Part shown: piece by piece, positions 52,097 through 62,501 of the stretch | Position numbering within the stretch: position 1 is the first letter of the stretch | Layout of the letters: every line of letters begins with the position of its first letter | NCBI RefSeq assembly: GCF_000372725.1 | Contig: NW_005199770.1 | Location: forward strand, 615,063 to 679,062 | Direction: 5' to 3' | DNA: 64,000 nt | Origin: Emiliania huxleyi CCMP1516 | Lineage: Eukaryota > Haptophyta > Isochrysidales > Noelaerhabdaceae | The notes under the pieces: model-generated | What the model saw: the letters and a program-made list of their open reading frames with translations, nothing else | The model's database searches: none | What the model was told of the DNA's origin: nothing | Translations under genes and position numbers: made by a program

Positions 52097-55012
52097 TCAT
52101 CCCACCCGCTGGCGTACCCGCCGCGAACATCCTGCCACAAAGGGTGTAATGTGCTCGCCAACCTCTTCCGCCTCCTCCATGCCGTACACGGTGTCCCAAA
52201 AGTGGCGGCTCATGCACAAAAATGGAGCGCCTTCGTCGGCCGTCACGCCGAGCGCCTTCAGGTTCTTGACTGCGCCGTGACGCAGGCTGTGCAGACGAAA
52301 GAGATCCAAGTGCAGCTTAGGTGCTGACGGATCCGCCATGTGCCGCCGCTCGTTGATGCGCGCTCCCCATCGTTGGAAGGATGCTGAGGCGATATAATGT
52401 GACGGCGCATGCGGCAGAAAGCAACTAGCCGCATCGAGGGAGCCGTCCGCACGGCGAGGCATCTTCTTGGCGCCCTTCTGCCACGAGAACTTTCGGTAGC
52501 CAGGAGCCAAAGCGCGAAAGCACTGCGCCGACGCTGCACCCTCCGTGCCGCTGGAGCCGTCGTGCGCCTCCCAAAGGTACTGCAGAGTGCAGACGCCGCA
52601 GCGAGTCTCAGGCCGGATGCCGAACTCGTCGCGCTGCACAAACGTGTCGGCGGCACGGAAGCGAGCGCGACCCTCGGGCGTCGCACGAAGACAGCCAGCA
52701 CAGCAAGCAATGCCGCGCTTGCGCCGTTTCACGTGCTTGTTGTTCTTTCCAGCAAAACGGTACCAAAAGAGGACAGCAGCTTCAAACCCAAAGTGCGAGC
52801 GGATGGCGATGAAGATGTCGGAGAACCGGGGCCCTGTTAGCTCTCCAAAACCTGTCATTGCCATCATCTGCAGATCCGCCGCGTAGTCTGGATCAAGGCA
52901 TGCCCAACCCTCCTGCATCAGCTTGTCGTCTAGGGCCATAGCGCGCCTTGCGTTCTCTGAAGACAGCGTCTTGGCAACAGTCTCGCACACCGTGCGGAAC
53001 AACGGACGAAGGTCCACCGCCGAGCCAGCGTGCATGCGCGCGTGGCTATGCAACTCTTGAACGAGGCCCTTGAGAGATGTCTTGACATACGGAACCTCGG
53101 CACCACTCATGTCGTACGTCATGCCCGTCACGAAGTTGCGGCCCAAGTGAGCACCTGCGTCGACCGCACGCTCTACAAGAGTGCGCAATCGGCGGTTGGG
53201 TGTGCCGCGCATAGGTGTACGTGACGAGTCGGCCCGACTTGTTGGGGCCTGTGCTGGTGCCGGCGGTCGTCGACTGAGGGCCAAGGAAGGAGGCAGATAA
53301 TCGTCGTCCTCGTCCGACGAGTCGACGCGAGCCGCTGACGCAGATGCCTTGGCCTTTGCCCGCCTACTTCCCCCGCCCAAGCGCCGTACGCGTCCGCCGC
53401 ATTCGTCGCACAGCTCACTTTCACTGCACGTATGCTTCTCCAACGGTAAAAATGGCAGCTGGTGCTCCGTCTCGTGCGACAGTTCGAGAGGCTGCAGCCC
53501 AAATTCTGGCAGCAGCTGCGACTTCCAAGTAGCCACCTCTGCTGCCGCTGCCACTGAGCGCTCGCACGTCGCCATAGGCGCCCACCTCAGCCCAAGCCCG
53601 TCGATTCGGAAGAGCGCCATTCGCACACCACTCGGCGTGAGCCCCTCCAGCAGGAAAAAGCAGCGGCGGAGCTGCGACTTTGTGCGCCCACGTTCGAGTA
53701 AAAGCAGTCGCTGTGACGTCGCCACCGACCCTGCCCCCTTGCAAAGGGCGGCGACCACGTGCCGCGGAACGCGCAAGCCCGCGTCCGCAAATGCTGCCAC
53801 AGTCGGGCAGTCAGGCGATACGCCCAGGACCCGCTCCCGTCGAGCACGCCCGCGTGGTCCACGCTCGTATACCGCCATCGTCGAGAAGATGCTGGCGGTC
53901 ACGGCAGCCAATGCCGAGTACACGTCATCCGGGAATGGGCCGTACAGCACGCGCTTCTCCCACTGCAACCCGTCTTGGGCCCCGTCGGGCACAAGTGCTA
54001 GCAGCGCGCGGACGATGTGGAGGTGCCGCTCGTTGACGAAGGAGAGAGTACGCATCCACCACCCGCCCTTCGGCGCCGCCTGAACCACTAGTGGCTGCCC
54101 CTCAACGCCTATGTCGACACGCCTTCCCCACGAGAGAATGTACTCGGCGATGAGAGCCTCTCCCTCGCCGCACGCAAAGAATGCCCGCACATCGTCGCGC
54201 GTCCAAAATCTGACAGTCCCATCGGTCGTGAGCGCAAGCCATCCGTCAAAAAGGCCAACACGAGGCTCCACCATCGCCTCCAGCCGCTTCGACCCAGGCT
54301 GAAAGCTCGCAATCTGGGCAAGGACAGCGCTGGCATAGCCGGCGCTGCCCGGCGTCTGCGCAACAGCCAGAGCGACAGGCTGCTCTTTTCCCTGCACACT
54401 TTTGAGTCTCCGACCATACGCGGTGCGCTGTGCGTTGGCTGAGAGGGCTGCGACCTCGGCTGGACTTGCATATGGCGTCATCTCCCTGACGCTCGACGCG
54501 CATCTGCTGCAGGACGTGGCCGAGTTGTGGTTGACAACGTCTCTGCAATGCCGACACAGCCACCACTCCAGCCGCAGCTGCGGCATTGTGCGCCATTCGG
54601 CGGCCGACGGTATCTGACCGCGCTGCGCTCGCAGCTGCAAAGACACCGCCGCAAATGCCGCCGGACCCGCATCCGGAAGAGCCAGGATTCCAGCTGCCGT
54701 CGATGCTCCATCGCCCGCAACAAGCGTGCGATGCTGCGTCACTGCGCCAAGAGGCGCAGCAACCTCGACCTGGGTATTGCTCGGGTCCGCAACGCCCACG
54801 GGGCGAATGCGATTGCCTGGCCCTATCGCCAAACGGCTCTGCTCCTCCTCTTGTCTGGCGGCAAACGCAAGCTGCGGCACAGGCCGCGTTGGCGCAGAGG
54901 AGGCGGCAAGCCTCAACGCGCCTACCCGTGGCATGCCGCCGGATCGGGCCACGACTAAGGCTGCAGGATTCGGCCCCGCCTGCTGCGAGTGCCCTCCCGT
55001 TGCGGTGTCCAT
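52097..55012 (-). CDS. Crypton-like tyrosine recombinase
   Basis: Intronless, 971 aa from ATG 55012 (MDTATGGHSQQAGPNPAALV), the start shared with the fragments at 1432 and 50040. Near residue 140 comes WLCRHCRDVVNHNSATSCSR, a RanBP2-type zinc finger (W-x-C-x2-C...N...C-x2-C). The C-terminal third is the catalytic domain. Box I Arg is in MTGFGELTGPRFSDIF (near 729), the HxxR of box II in LHSLRHGAVKNL (near 907), and the nucleophile Tyr in RHFWDTVYGMEE (near 941). A Cys pair (CCAGC, RCGVC) sits inside the domain. These recombinases cut and rejoin DNA through a phosphotyrosine. No reverse transcriptase is nearby, so it fits Cryptons rather than DIRS/Ngaro. The element probably runs from about 52000 to 55145. 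Confidence 0.88.
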   Translation of the reverse strand: MDTATGGHSQQAGPNPAALVVARSGGMPRVGALRLAASSAPTRPVPQLAFAARQEEEQSRLAIGPGNRIRPVGVADPSNTQVEVAAPLGAVTQHRTLVAGDGASTAAGILALPDAGPAAFAAVSLQLRAQRGQIPSAAEWRTMPQLRLEWWLCRHCRDVVNHNSATSCSRCASSVREMTPYASPAEVAALSANAQRTAYGRRLKSVQGKEQPVALAVAQTPGSAGYASAVLAQIASFQPGSKRLEAMVEPRVGLFDGWLALTTDGTVRFWTRDDVRAFFACGEGEALIAEYILSWGRRVDIGVEGQPLVVQAAPKGGWWMRTLSFVNERHLHIVRALLALVPDGAQDGLQWEKRVLYGPFPDDVYSALAAVTASIFSTMAVYERGPRGRARRERVLGVSPDCPTVAAFADAGLRVPRHVVAALCKGAGSVATSQRLLLLERGRTKSQLRRCFFLLEGLTPSGVRMALFRIDGLGLRWAPMATCERSVAAAAEVATWKSQLLPEFGLQPLELSHETEHQLPFLPLEKHTCSESELCDECGGRVRRLGGGSRRAKAKASASAARVDSSDEDDDYLPPSLALSRRPPAPAQAPTSRADSSRTPMRGTPNRRLRTLVERAVDAGAHLGRNFVTGMTYDMSGAEVPYVKTSLKGLVQELHSHARMHAGSAVDLRPLFRTVCETVAKTLSSENARRAMALDDKLMQEGWACLDPDYAADLQMMAMTGFGELTGPRFSDIFIAIRSHFGFEAAVLFWYRFAGKNNKHVKRRKRGIACCAGCLRATPEGRARFRAADTFVQRDEFGIRPETRCGVCTLQYLWEAHDGSSGTEGAASAQCFRALAPGYRKFSWQKGAKKMPRRADGSLDAASCFLPHAPSHYIASASFQRWGARINERRHMADPSAPKLHLDLFRLHSLRHGAVKNLKALGVTADEGAPFLCMSRHFWDTVYGMEEAEEVGEHITPFVAGCSRRVRQRVG

Positions 55013-55145
55013 TTTGCGTGCAGTGGGACTACAACTGTAGCGCGTCGGCAGGATCCCCAAAACCGTCGTAAACCCCCCAAAATTGAAGTCGACCGCCCAA
55101 AGCTGCCCCCCCCCCCGCAAACTCTAAACCACCATAAACTACACA
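55013..55145 (-). mobile_element. 5' leader of the tyrosine-recombinase element
   Basis: Contains GATCCTGCCGACGCGCTACA, AATTTTGGGGGGTTTACGAC and TTTATGGTGGTTTAGAGTTT, shared with copies at 1250, 49143 and 50040. It defines the left end of the unit near 55145. Just outside, 55151-55192 resembles 63616-63663. Confidence 0.7.
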
Positions 55146-55266
55146 AAACAGGGGCTCCAGGCCCCAAATGACGTGTGAGTGTTAGAGTTGTTAGCTGTGA
55201 TTGAGCGAACACACCCCCGCCTTAGCGACTCCATCCCGCTCCACGCACCGGATCCTATTCTTGTAC

Positions 55267-56172
55267 ATGCACGCCCTCCTCGCACTCTCCGTGGGCGTCT
55301 CGCTTCCGTCCGCGACGCGCAACACCATCTCCATCGTCACTGGCATGGGCGGCGGCAAGCAGTCGCTTCCGCTCGCGCTCTGCAAGTGGCCGATTTGGTG
55401 GGCCTCGCCTGGCGCCGTGACGTGCGTTCCCGGGACGGCGGCCGAGGCGGTGGCCTCTGCGGCGGCGGCGGACGAGGTGGTGCCCTCGAGCTTTGTCTAC
55501 CCGGCCGGCTTTGAGCAGCTCTGGCTGCCGGAGGACCTGCCGCTGCCATCCAGCCGGCTAGCGGTCGGGGCGGTGCTCCGTGACGGCGTGCCTCTCTACC
55601 TCTTCCCGTCGGTGGAGACCGTTGTGACGCGGCGCAGCGGCGGCGGTGGCGGCCTCGTCGGCTGGCACAACCGCGGCCTCAACTCGCTCCCTCTCGGAGG
55701 GACCTGGATGCCGTGGGCGGGCGCGGGCCCTCCCGAGCGGCTGCGGCTCTCCGCCTTTAGCCGGCGCCTCCCGCCGCTCGCCGACCAGGGCGCGGCGCCG
55801 GAAGGATCCTCGCCGGAGGAAGAGCGGCGCTGGGCGCGGGTGGCCGAGCCCGCTGCCGTCGGCCAGGCGGTGGCGCTGCTGCTCGGCACGCTCGCCGACG
55901 CGCCGGACGAGCTTGGGGAGGGGTACCAGTTCCTGCTCGCGCCGCTGCCGGGCGAGGCGCTGCCGGAGGGCGCCGTGCAGCCCGGCGTGCAGCTCGGCCT
56001 CGTCCTCTCCGACGCCCTCTCCGATCCGGACCTGAACGAGCCCGGCTGGGCCGACGAGGCGGGCTGCTTCGCCGCCGCGGACATCGCCGTGTACCAGGTG
56101 CCGCCCGGCGGCCGCAGCGAGTACCTGCCGGCGTGCTACAAGCCGCTCTACAGCGGCGCCGCGCCGAGGTGA
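55267..56172 (+). CDS. Unknown protein with signal peptide, 301 aa
   Basis: Start at ATG 55267. Residues 1-18 (MHALLALSVGVSLPSATR) look like a short signal sequence. The body is mixed and soluble: ISIVTGMGGGKQSLPL, VYPAGFEQLWLPEDLPLPSS, VETVVTRRSGGGGGLVGWHN, then EYLPACYKPLYSGAAPR at the end. The G-M-G-G-G-K near residue 24 is not a Walker A. Codon use and third-position GC match the housekeeping genes, and the composition is not repeat-like, so I think it is a real gene. No family is recognised. Confidence 0.55.
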   Translation: MHALLALSVGVSLPSATRNTISIVTGMGGGKQSLPLALCKWPIWWASPGAVTCVPGTAAEAVASAAAADEVVPSSFVYPAGFEQLWLPEDLPLPSSRLAVGAVLRDGVPLYLFPSVETVVTRRSGGGGGLVGWHNRGLNSLPLGGTWMPWAGAGPPERLRLSAFSRRLPPLADQGAAPEGSSPEEERRWARVAEPAAVGQAVALLLGTLADAPDELGEGYQFLLAPLPGEALPEGAVQPGVQLGLVLSDALSDPDLNEPGWADEAGCFAAADIAVYQVPPGGRSEYLPACYKPLYSGAAPR

Positions 56173-56264
56173 GACACAGTGATAGGCATAGGGGGGGGGC
56201 AGGGGAACGGGGCGGGGTTCGGAAATTCCTTTTTTGACAAGGCCTTCGAAAATTCTTTTTTCGT

Positions 56265-56345
56265 GGGTAGTGTTAGAAAGAAAGAAAACAGACACCCCAA
56301 GGGAGGGATGGGAGGACGGCACGCCGCCACCACACAGGGATTTTA
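56265..56345 (-). repeat. Inverted copy of the 31270 dispersed repeat
   Basis: On the minus strand TTAAAATCCCTGTGTGGTGG, CGTGCCGTCCTCCCATCCCT and TGTCTGTTTTCTTTCTTTC. It lies between the gene ending at 56172 and the KNL1 candidate start. Confidence 0.85.
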
Positions 56346-56470
56346 ATGGTAGTGTGTTGGTGCTAGCCGTCGCCCACGCTAGGAGGCATGAATTCTTTTT
56401 TGCGCGCAAGTACACTCAAAGAGATCGCTCAATAACGGCAGCAAAAGCGCGGGCGAACGGTCTCGCCGGA

Positions 56471-59400
56471 ATGATGTCGCAGCCGCCGCCCCCGCCGCCG
56501 GGTTCCGCCTCGTCGTCCGCGTGGGGCAAGGAGAACTCGCCGGCTCCTGCCAAGAAGAAGGCGCGCAAGTCGTCCATGTCGGCGAAGCGCGTGTCCTTCT
56601 CGAACACCGTCTCGATCAAAGAGTTTGCAAAGGGGGAGGCGATGTCGCCCGCGATGAACACGCGCTCGCGGCGCGCCTCGATCTCCCTCCTCGATGGGGC
56701 GGCGGGGCCGTCGTCAGCGGCGAGCAGCGCGCTCGCCGCGCCGGTGGCGCCCTCGCCGCCTCAGCCGACGCTGCCGTCGCCACTGCAGCCGCAACGCGCG
56801 GCGGCGGCAGCGCCGCAAAGCGCGCCGGTCCGCTCCTCGCCGCGGCGTACCGCAGCCGCGGCCACGACTGCAGCCCCGGCTGCGGCCCCAGCGCCTCCCG
56901 ACCCGGTCCCGGCAGGCGGCCTCGTGAGCCCGGCCTGCTCGGAGGGTTCGGAGGTCTTCTTTTCGCCGCGCGAGGCAGCCTCCCCGGTCAGCTCCCTCGC
57001 CGGGCTGCTCGAGGCGGAGGAGGGGGCGGGTCTGGCGGCGCCCGCACCGCTGTCCAGCCTGCTGGAGCAGGACGAGGCACGCCGCCGCCGAAGACGAGCC
57101 GGACGACGGCGAGGTGACGATGGAGATGACTGTCAGCGTCGGAGGCATCCTGGCCGCCGGTGCGACTGACATGNNNNNNNNNNNNNNNNNNNNNNNNNNN
57201 NNNNNNNNNNNNNNNNNNNNNNNNNNNNNNNNNNNNNNNNNNNNNNNNNNNNNNNNNNNNNNNNNNNNNNNNNNNNNNNNNNNNNNNNNNNNNNNNNNNN
57301 NNNNNNNNNNNNNNNNNNNNNNNNNNNNNNNNNNNNNNNNNNNNNNNNNNNNNNNNNNNNNNNNNNNNNNNNNNNNNNNNNNNNNNNNNNNNNNNNNNNN
57401 NNNNNNNNNNNNNNNNNNNNNNNNNNNNNNNNNNNNNNNNNNNNNNNNNNNNNNNNNNNNNNNNNNNNNNNNNNNNNNNNNNNNNNNNNNNNNNNNNNNN
57501 NNNNNNNNNNNNNNNNNNNNNNNNNNNNNNNNNNNNNNNNNNNNNNNNNNNNNNNNNNNNNNNNNNNNNNNNNNNNNNNNNNNNNNNNNNNNNNNNNNNN
57601 NNNNNNNNNNNNNNNNNNNNNNNNNNNNNNNNNNNNNNNNNNNNNNNNNNNNNNNNNNNNNNNNNNNNNNNNNNNNNNNNNNNNNNNNNNNNNNNNNNNN
57701 NNNNNNNNNNNNNNNNNNNNNNNNNNNNNNNNNNNNNNNNNNNNNNNNNNNNNNNNNNNNNNNNNNNNNNNNNNNNNNNNNNNNNNNNNNNNNNNNNNNN
57801 NNNNNNNNNNNNNNNNNNNNNNNNNNNNNNNNNNNNNNNNNNNNNNNNNNNNNNNNNNNNNNNNNNNNNNNNNNNNNNNNNNNNNNNNNNNNNNNNNNNN
57901 NNNNNNNNNNNNNNNNNNNNNNNNNNNNNNNNNNNNNNNNNNNNNNNNNNNNNNNNNNNNNNNNNNNGGGGGGGGGGGGCCTTTCTCAACCCGCGGAATA
58001 TTGGCGGATGCTCAAAACCCAAAGGGGCACCCAAGTGGGGTTGAGAAAACCCTTCTTTGTGGGGGGTTTCACCCCTCTCTTTGACGCCTCTCGCCAAGAC
58101 GCTCTAAAAAGGGGCCCCCAAACCGCAGCAAAATATGTATACTTTTTTACGGCCAATACGTCTTGTTAGTTTTTAAGACCCCCCCACCCCCCCCCCCCCC
58201 CGGGGCAGCTGGGGCAACGGCGAGCTCGCCAAGTGCGTCGGCATGCTTCAGGACGGCTACGACAAGATGGAGGAGTACATCGCACAGAACGCGCCCCACT
58301 TCTTCTCCAACGAAGCACCTCGACCACCTCGCCACACGCGCTGCTACGCGCTGCTAGACGGCTCTTCACACCCGCACCACCTGTGAACAGGACCTCAAGA
58401 TCTCGCCCGACGCACTGCGCGCCCTCTCGCTCCGCTGCCGCCGCACCGCGCGCGTCTTCTGGTTCGACTGGCGGGTGAGAGAGTCGCCGAGAGTCGCCGA
58501 GAGTCGCCGGGAGGGTCCGCGCCCACGGTCATCGGCCCCGCCCCAAGCAAGCGCGGCCCCAAGCGCGGCCCCTCTGCGGCTCAGCTCTCCAAGCTTCTGC
58601 CGCAGGTGACCCTTGAGTCCGACTTGGGCGGAAAGCTGCTCAAGGCGTGCTAGAGCTGCTCGAGTCTTGACCTCTGTCCTGGACAGGACATGTCCTGGAC
58701 AGGTCCACCACCCGCCCGTACGCCTCTCCCGTGCAGGCGCAGCAGGGGCTCGAGTCGGACGCGGCGCATCTCCGCCAGAACGCGGCGCGCCTCTCGGAGC
58801 TGCGCGGGCAGGTGGAGGCTGCATCTCGGCTGCATCTCGGGCTGCAGCATCTCGGCTGCACCTCGTAGTTGTTGTGGGCAGGTCGAGGCGGCGCGCCCGT
58901 CGCCGGCCGCCGCCGCCGCCTCGCTCGCCGCGGCGGAGGAGGAGGCTGCGGCGCTCGAGGCGGCGGCGGCGCAGCGGGAGGCGGCGGTCGAGAGGATCGA
59001 GCGGGAGCAGGCGCAGCTGGCCGCCGCCGTCGACGCGGCGGAGGCGAGGCTGTCTGCGGGCCGGCAGGCGCGCGGCGGTCGCATGGCGGTCCCCGGCGGT
59101 CGCATGGCCGGGTGACGGCGGCGCGTGACGGGGTTGCCGTGCCGCGCTAGGCGCACGACGAGCAGCAGCGCACCATCAACGAGCGGAGGGCGGCGCTGCA
59201 GACGCAGGCGGCGCCCCGGAGCGAGGCGCGCCCCGCGGCTCAGGCGCGCTCCCCCTCCCTCGGGCCGCGCGCGGAGGAGGCCGCGCTCCTGAGGCCCGCT
59301 CCTCGCCGCGCCCCCCTGACGCTCGTGCCGCGGCACGTCCCCCGTCGCGCAGGCGGAGGAGCTGCTCGACGGGCTGCAGGCGGCCGTCTGCTGGAGGCCG

Positions 59401-60256
59401 GCGGAGCTCTCGTCCTCGCGCCTCTCGCTGCGCTTCGGGGAGCACTTTGAGCTCGCGGCGGCCATCCGGCCGGGCGCGGCGCCAGCCGACGCGGTCGCCT
59501 CCGTCGACCTCCGTTCGTTGCTGCCGCTGCAGCCGGCGGCGCTCGATGTGCCGCAGCCGCATCTGGTGCTGCTCGCGGCCCTCTTCCCGGCGGTGCAGGC
59601 GCGCCTCTCTCCCGCGCTCGCCGCGTGCGGCTCGGCGGCGGCGTTGCGCGCGCTGCTCGCCGACGCGACGGTGCAGCTCGGCCGGCTGCTCGAGCTGGCA
59701 GATGAGGTGCGGCAGGGAGGGCCCCCCCTAGCCCCTCGCCCCTCGCCCCTCGCCTCTCTCCCGCCTCACTCCCCTTGCCCCGCTCCCCTCGCCCCTCCCC
59801 TCCCCTCCTCTCGCCTCGCGAGTCTCTGCCGCCGCCCTCCACCCTCCGGCCCTCCACCCTCCGGCCCTCCACCCTCCGGCCCTCCACCCTCCGGCCCTCC
59901 ACCCTCCGGCCCTTCTCTTCCGAAAGGTGCGGCAGCTCGCCGAGCGCGTGGTACTCGCGGTTGCGCCGATGCCGCAAGGCGGCGCCGCCCTCACGCTCCG
60001 CCTCTCGTACATGCACGCGCGCGCGCGTTTCAGCCTCGTGCTGCAGCTCGACTCGGAGGCACCCGAGGCGCCGCTGCGCTGGCGGATTGACGGCTGGCAG
60101 CAGGCGGCCGCGCACGCCGCGACGGCAACGCCGCTGCAGGAGGCGGCTGCAGTCGTGTGCGAGCAGTACCGCTGCGGCTTCGGCCGGCTGCTTGGCATGC
60201 TCGACGCGCTCGACGCCGTCTTCGCGCCAAAGGCGCTCGGGGCGCCGCCGCGGTAG
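56471..60256 (+). CDS. KNL1: KNL1/Spc105-like kinetochore scaffold (candidate)
   Basis: Start at ATG 56471. Residues about 35-50 read MSAKRVSFSNTVSIKEF, close to the PP1-docking RVSF motif of KNL1, with RRASISLL just after. A Pro/Ala/Ser-rich stretch ends near 57075. A one-base frame change then leads to DGEVTMEMTVSVGG, a MELT-like phospho-motif (MEMT), directly before the 794-N gap. Downstream exons give GELAKCVGMLQDGYDKMEEY, KISPDALRALSLRC and ARVFWFDWR (compare the W-Y-E-W-R of Spc7 domains). A coiled coil follows (SLAAAEEEAAALEAAAAQRE), then a C-terminal part with SLRFGEHFELAA, VVLAVAPMPQGG and RARFSLVLQLDS, like the RWD region, ending at 60256. KNL1 links microtubules, PP1 and the spindle checkpoint. 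The gap and unresolved introns limit certainty. Confidence 0.6.
57174..57967. other. Assembly gap (794 N)
   Basis: Gap inside the KNL1 candidate. The first 230 bases after it (homopolymers, AACCCAAAGGGGCACCCAAG) look like low-quality read sequence. Confidence 1.
59836..59915. repeat. CCCTCCACCCTCCGG array in a KNL1 intron
   Basis: Five tandem units of a 15-bp CCCTCCACCCTCCGG repeat lie between coding segments ELADEVRQ and VRQLAERVV. Confidence 0.9.
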
Positions 60257-61421
60257 AGGTGGCGAGCGCCGCGTGGGCGCGTCGGTCGGCGCGTCGAGGT
60301 TGTCGCCCGGGGCGCTGCTTGTGTGGCGAAGGCGCCGCGTCGCACGGGGGTCGTGTGCGCGCGCCCCTGTGGGGCCTTCTTTGAGGGCGCGACCCTCCCG
60401 GAGTCGTCGCTGAGGCGAGGGGGGGGGCGGCGACGGGGAGCACGTGTGCAGCGGGGGGGGGGGGGGGGGGGGCCCTCCATTCCAAAACCTGGGGGGGGCT
60501 TTTCGGGGGGCAAGGGAATACCTTTGGGGGCACCCCCCCCCCCCCCCTTTTCCCCCCACCCGTAAAAATGTTGGGGCGTCTGCGCCACATTCGCGATATG
60601 GGCGCGCCGTGCGCTGTTTGGGGGGCGGGGGCGGGGGCCGGGGTATCTCTCGCGGGTTGGCGGTTGGGTGGGTTCTAGGCACCAACTCTTACGAGTTACG
60701 TAGTGATACGGGGTGTGGACCGTGAGTTGACCAGGGGTTGTGCGCTGGGCCCTCCTGCTCGGCTCCAGCGTGTAGACAAGTCTTGTCACTAACAGAGTAG
60801 AAGGATCTGACCTCGGGGCCGATGTGACCAAGCGCTGGTAGCGTGGTTTAACCTCACACCCATGGTCTCACAGTGTGCCGGCAGTCGCCGAGCAGTGTCG
60901 CGCTCACACAAGCCGCAGCACAAGTGACTGAGGGCCAGTGAGGGCGAGCCCATCGCTGTCACAGCTGTGGCAGCCGCACAATAGGCTGTGTCAACTGTGC
61001 AGAGTGTGTGAGCAGCCGAGGAGCTGCTCTCCAGGCTTCTGACGCAAAGAGGTGCATGCCACCGAAAGCGCTGTCGAGGTTCGCCGAGCGCGGCGCAGGT
61101 TGGAGGACACCGTCACCGACGAGCGCGTTGGAGTATTCACTCCGGACAAAGCCGGCCACACGCACACGAGCTGCGGCCGTGTGGCCGTCATAGTGGCGAG
61201 GCGCGGGACCGTCTGTGGCGAAGTGGGTCGCGTCCTCCGATTTCCTCAACTCATCACGGTCCGCTCCCTCTATACGACAACTTATCGATCAACACTTTCG
61301 ATAGACCGAAAGTAAGATCGTTCGGTGCAGAAACCCCGGCCACATGCCCATGTAACGCAATTGTGCTCGATTTTTTTGATTTTTTGGTCGAGAAGTGTCT
61401 CCAAGTCTTCTGGACCCATCG
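60257..61421. other. Gene-free; low-quality patch and small inverted repeat
   Basis: 60455-60565 has long G and C runs with duplicated-looking bases, probably poor read quality. At 61284-61310 ACTTTCG and CGAAAGT form a small inverted repeat upstream of the next gene, followed by TCGAGAAGTGTC at about 61389. Confidence 0.5.
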
Positions 61422-62097
61422 ATGGCCGTCGCCTCGACGCCGCTCGTCGCGGCACCATCGTGCCCGGCCTGGGCGAAGCATCGTCGCGGGCGCCAGCCGC
61501 AGTTCGACGGCAAGCCGTGCGAGCCTGCCGAGGAGGAGGACATGTGGCTGTGCCTGGCCGACGGCCGCGCGCGCAGCACCGCCGACCTGAAGCGCCTGGC
61601 GACAGCCGCTCGGGTGCGAGCGAAACGAGCAGGAGATGCAGCCGCCGCGAACACGCGCGATCGGCAGGCGCGCGACCAGCGCCGCCGGCAGCGTGAGCAG
61701 CACGACCGGCGCGCAGCGCCGGCGGTCGCCAAGACCGTGCGCCCACAACGCGGCCAGTGCGGCTGCCCGGCGCACGCGGTGTGCGGCATGTGCGTCGACC
61801 AGGGCAAGCTCGCCGCGGCCGAGCAGGCGGCCATCGACCTGGGAGGCGGGCTACGCCGACGGGGAGGGCGTCTGGGATGCCGCGCGCGCGGCGTACTTTG
61901 CGGGCGAGCTTGCCAAGCGAAGCGCAAAGGACGGACGCAAACGGCGCCGTGGCGCCGGCGCCGCGAGCGCAAGAAAGAAGCAGGCCGCACCCACAGCCCG
62001 GTCGCCCGCCGACGCGAGTGACGGAGAGGGTGACGAGCAGATGCGCGACGCATCAGACGCGCAGGATGACGGTGCAAGCATGTCCGAGGGTGAGTAA
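61422..62097 (+). CDS. Basic Cys-containing protein of unknown family, frameshifted
   Basis: Starts at ATG 61422 (MAVASTPLVAAPSCPAWAKH). The first frame runs through an Arg/Ala-rich helix (ARVRAKRAGDAAAANTRDRQ) to a Cys cluster, CGCPAHAVCGMCVDQGK, then QAAIDLG. Around 61850 sense passes to another frame: GYADGEGVWDAARAAYFAGE, a basic NLS-like stretch (KRSAKDGRKRRRG) and an acidic tail ending SMSEGE with a stop at 62095. The sensible protein needs a one-base shift, either a sequencing error or a disabled gene. It may be DNA-binding. I recognise no family. Confidence 0.45.
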
Positions 62098-62501
62098 AAG
62101 TGTGAGGTTTGGTGGAGGCTGTAGCGTCGTCGCGCGTAAGAAGAGTGGTGAAATTTAGAAAAGGAGTTGCGGTGTTGATCGCCGCGGGAGCCCTCTTATT
62201 CCATGGCTTATTCACCCTTCTCCCTTTTGCCTTTTTGTGTGCTTCGTCCAACGCTGCCAGACTACTGTGCCACCCCCGCCACCTGAGACCTTCGCGCCCG
62301 CCCACATAGTGCCCACACTCGTACGACTACGTGAGTGCCCCCCACACTGAGCTGCTCCTTGGTCGTTTCGAGCATCGAGGTCACGAGCCCCAACCGAACT
62401 AAGAAGGACTATGCTTTGGTAATGTTTCTGCTAATTACATAGATGTCAAGCTAATGTTTCTACGGCTTTAGTTAGAGTTTAGTTTCTAGACATACTGTAG
62501 C

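Noticed and set aside
57968-58200. Coding exon just after the gap
   Set aside because: Homopolymer runs and uneven base repeats look like low-quality read ends; no conserved peptide is visible until about 58204.
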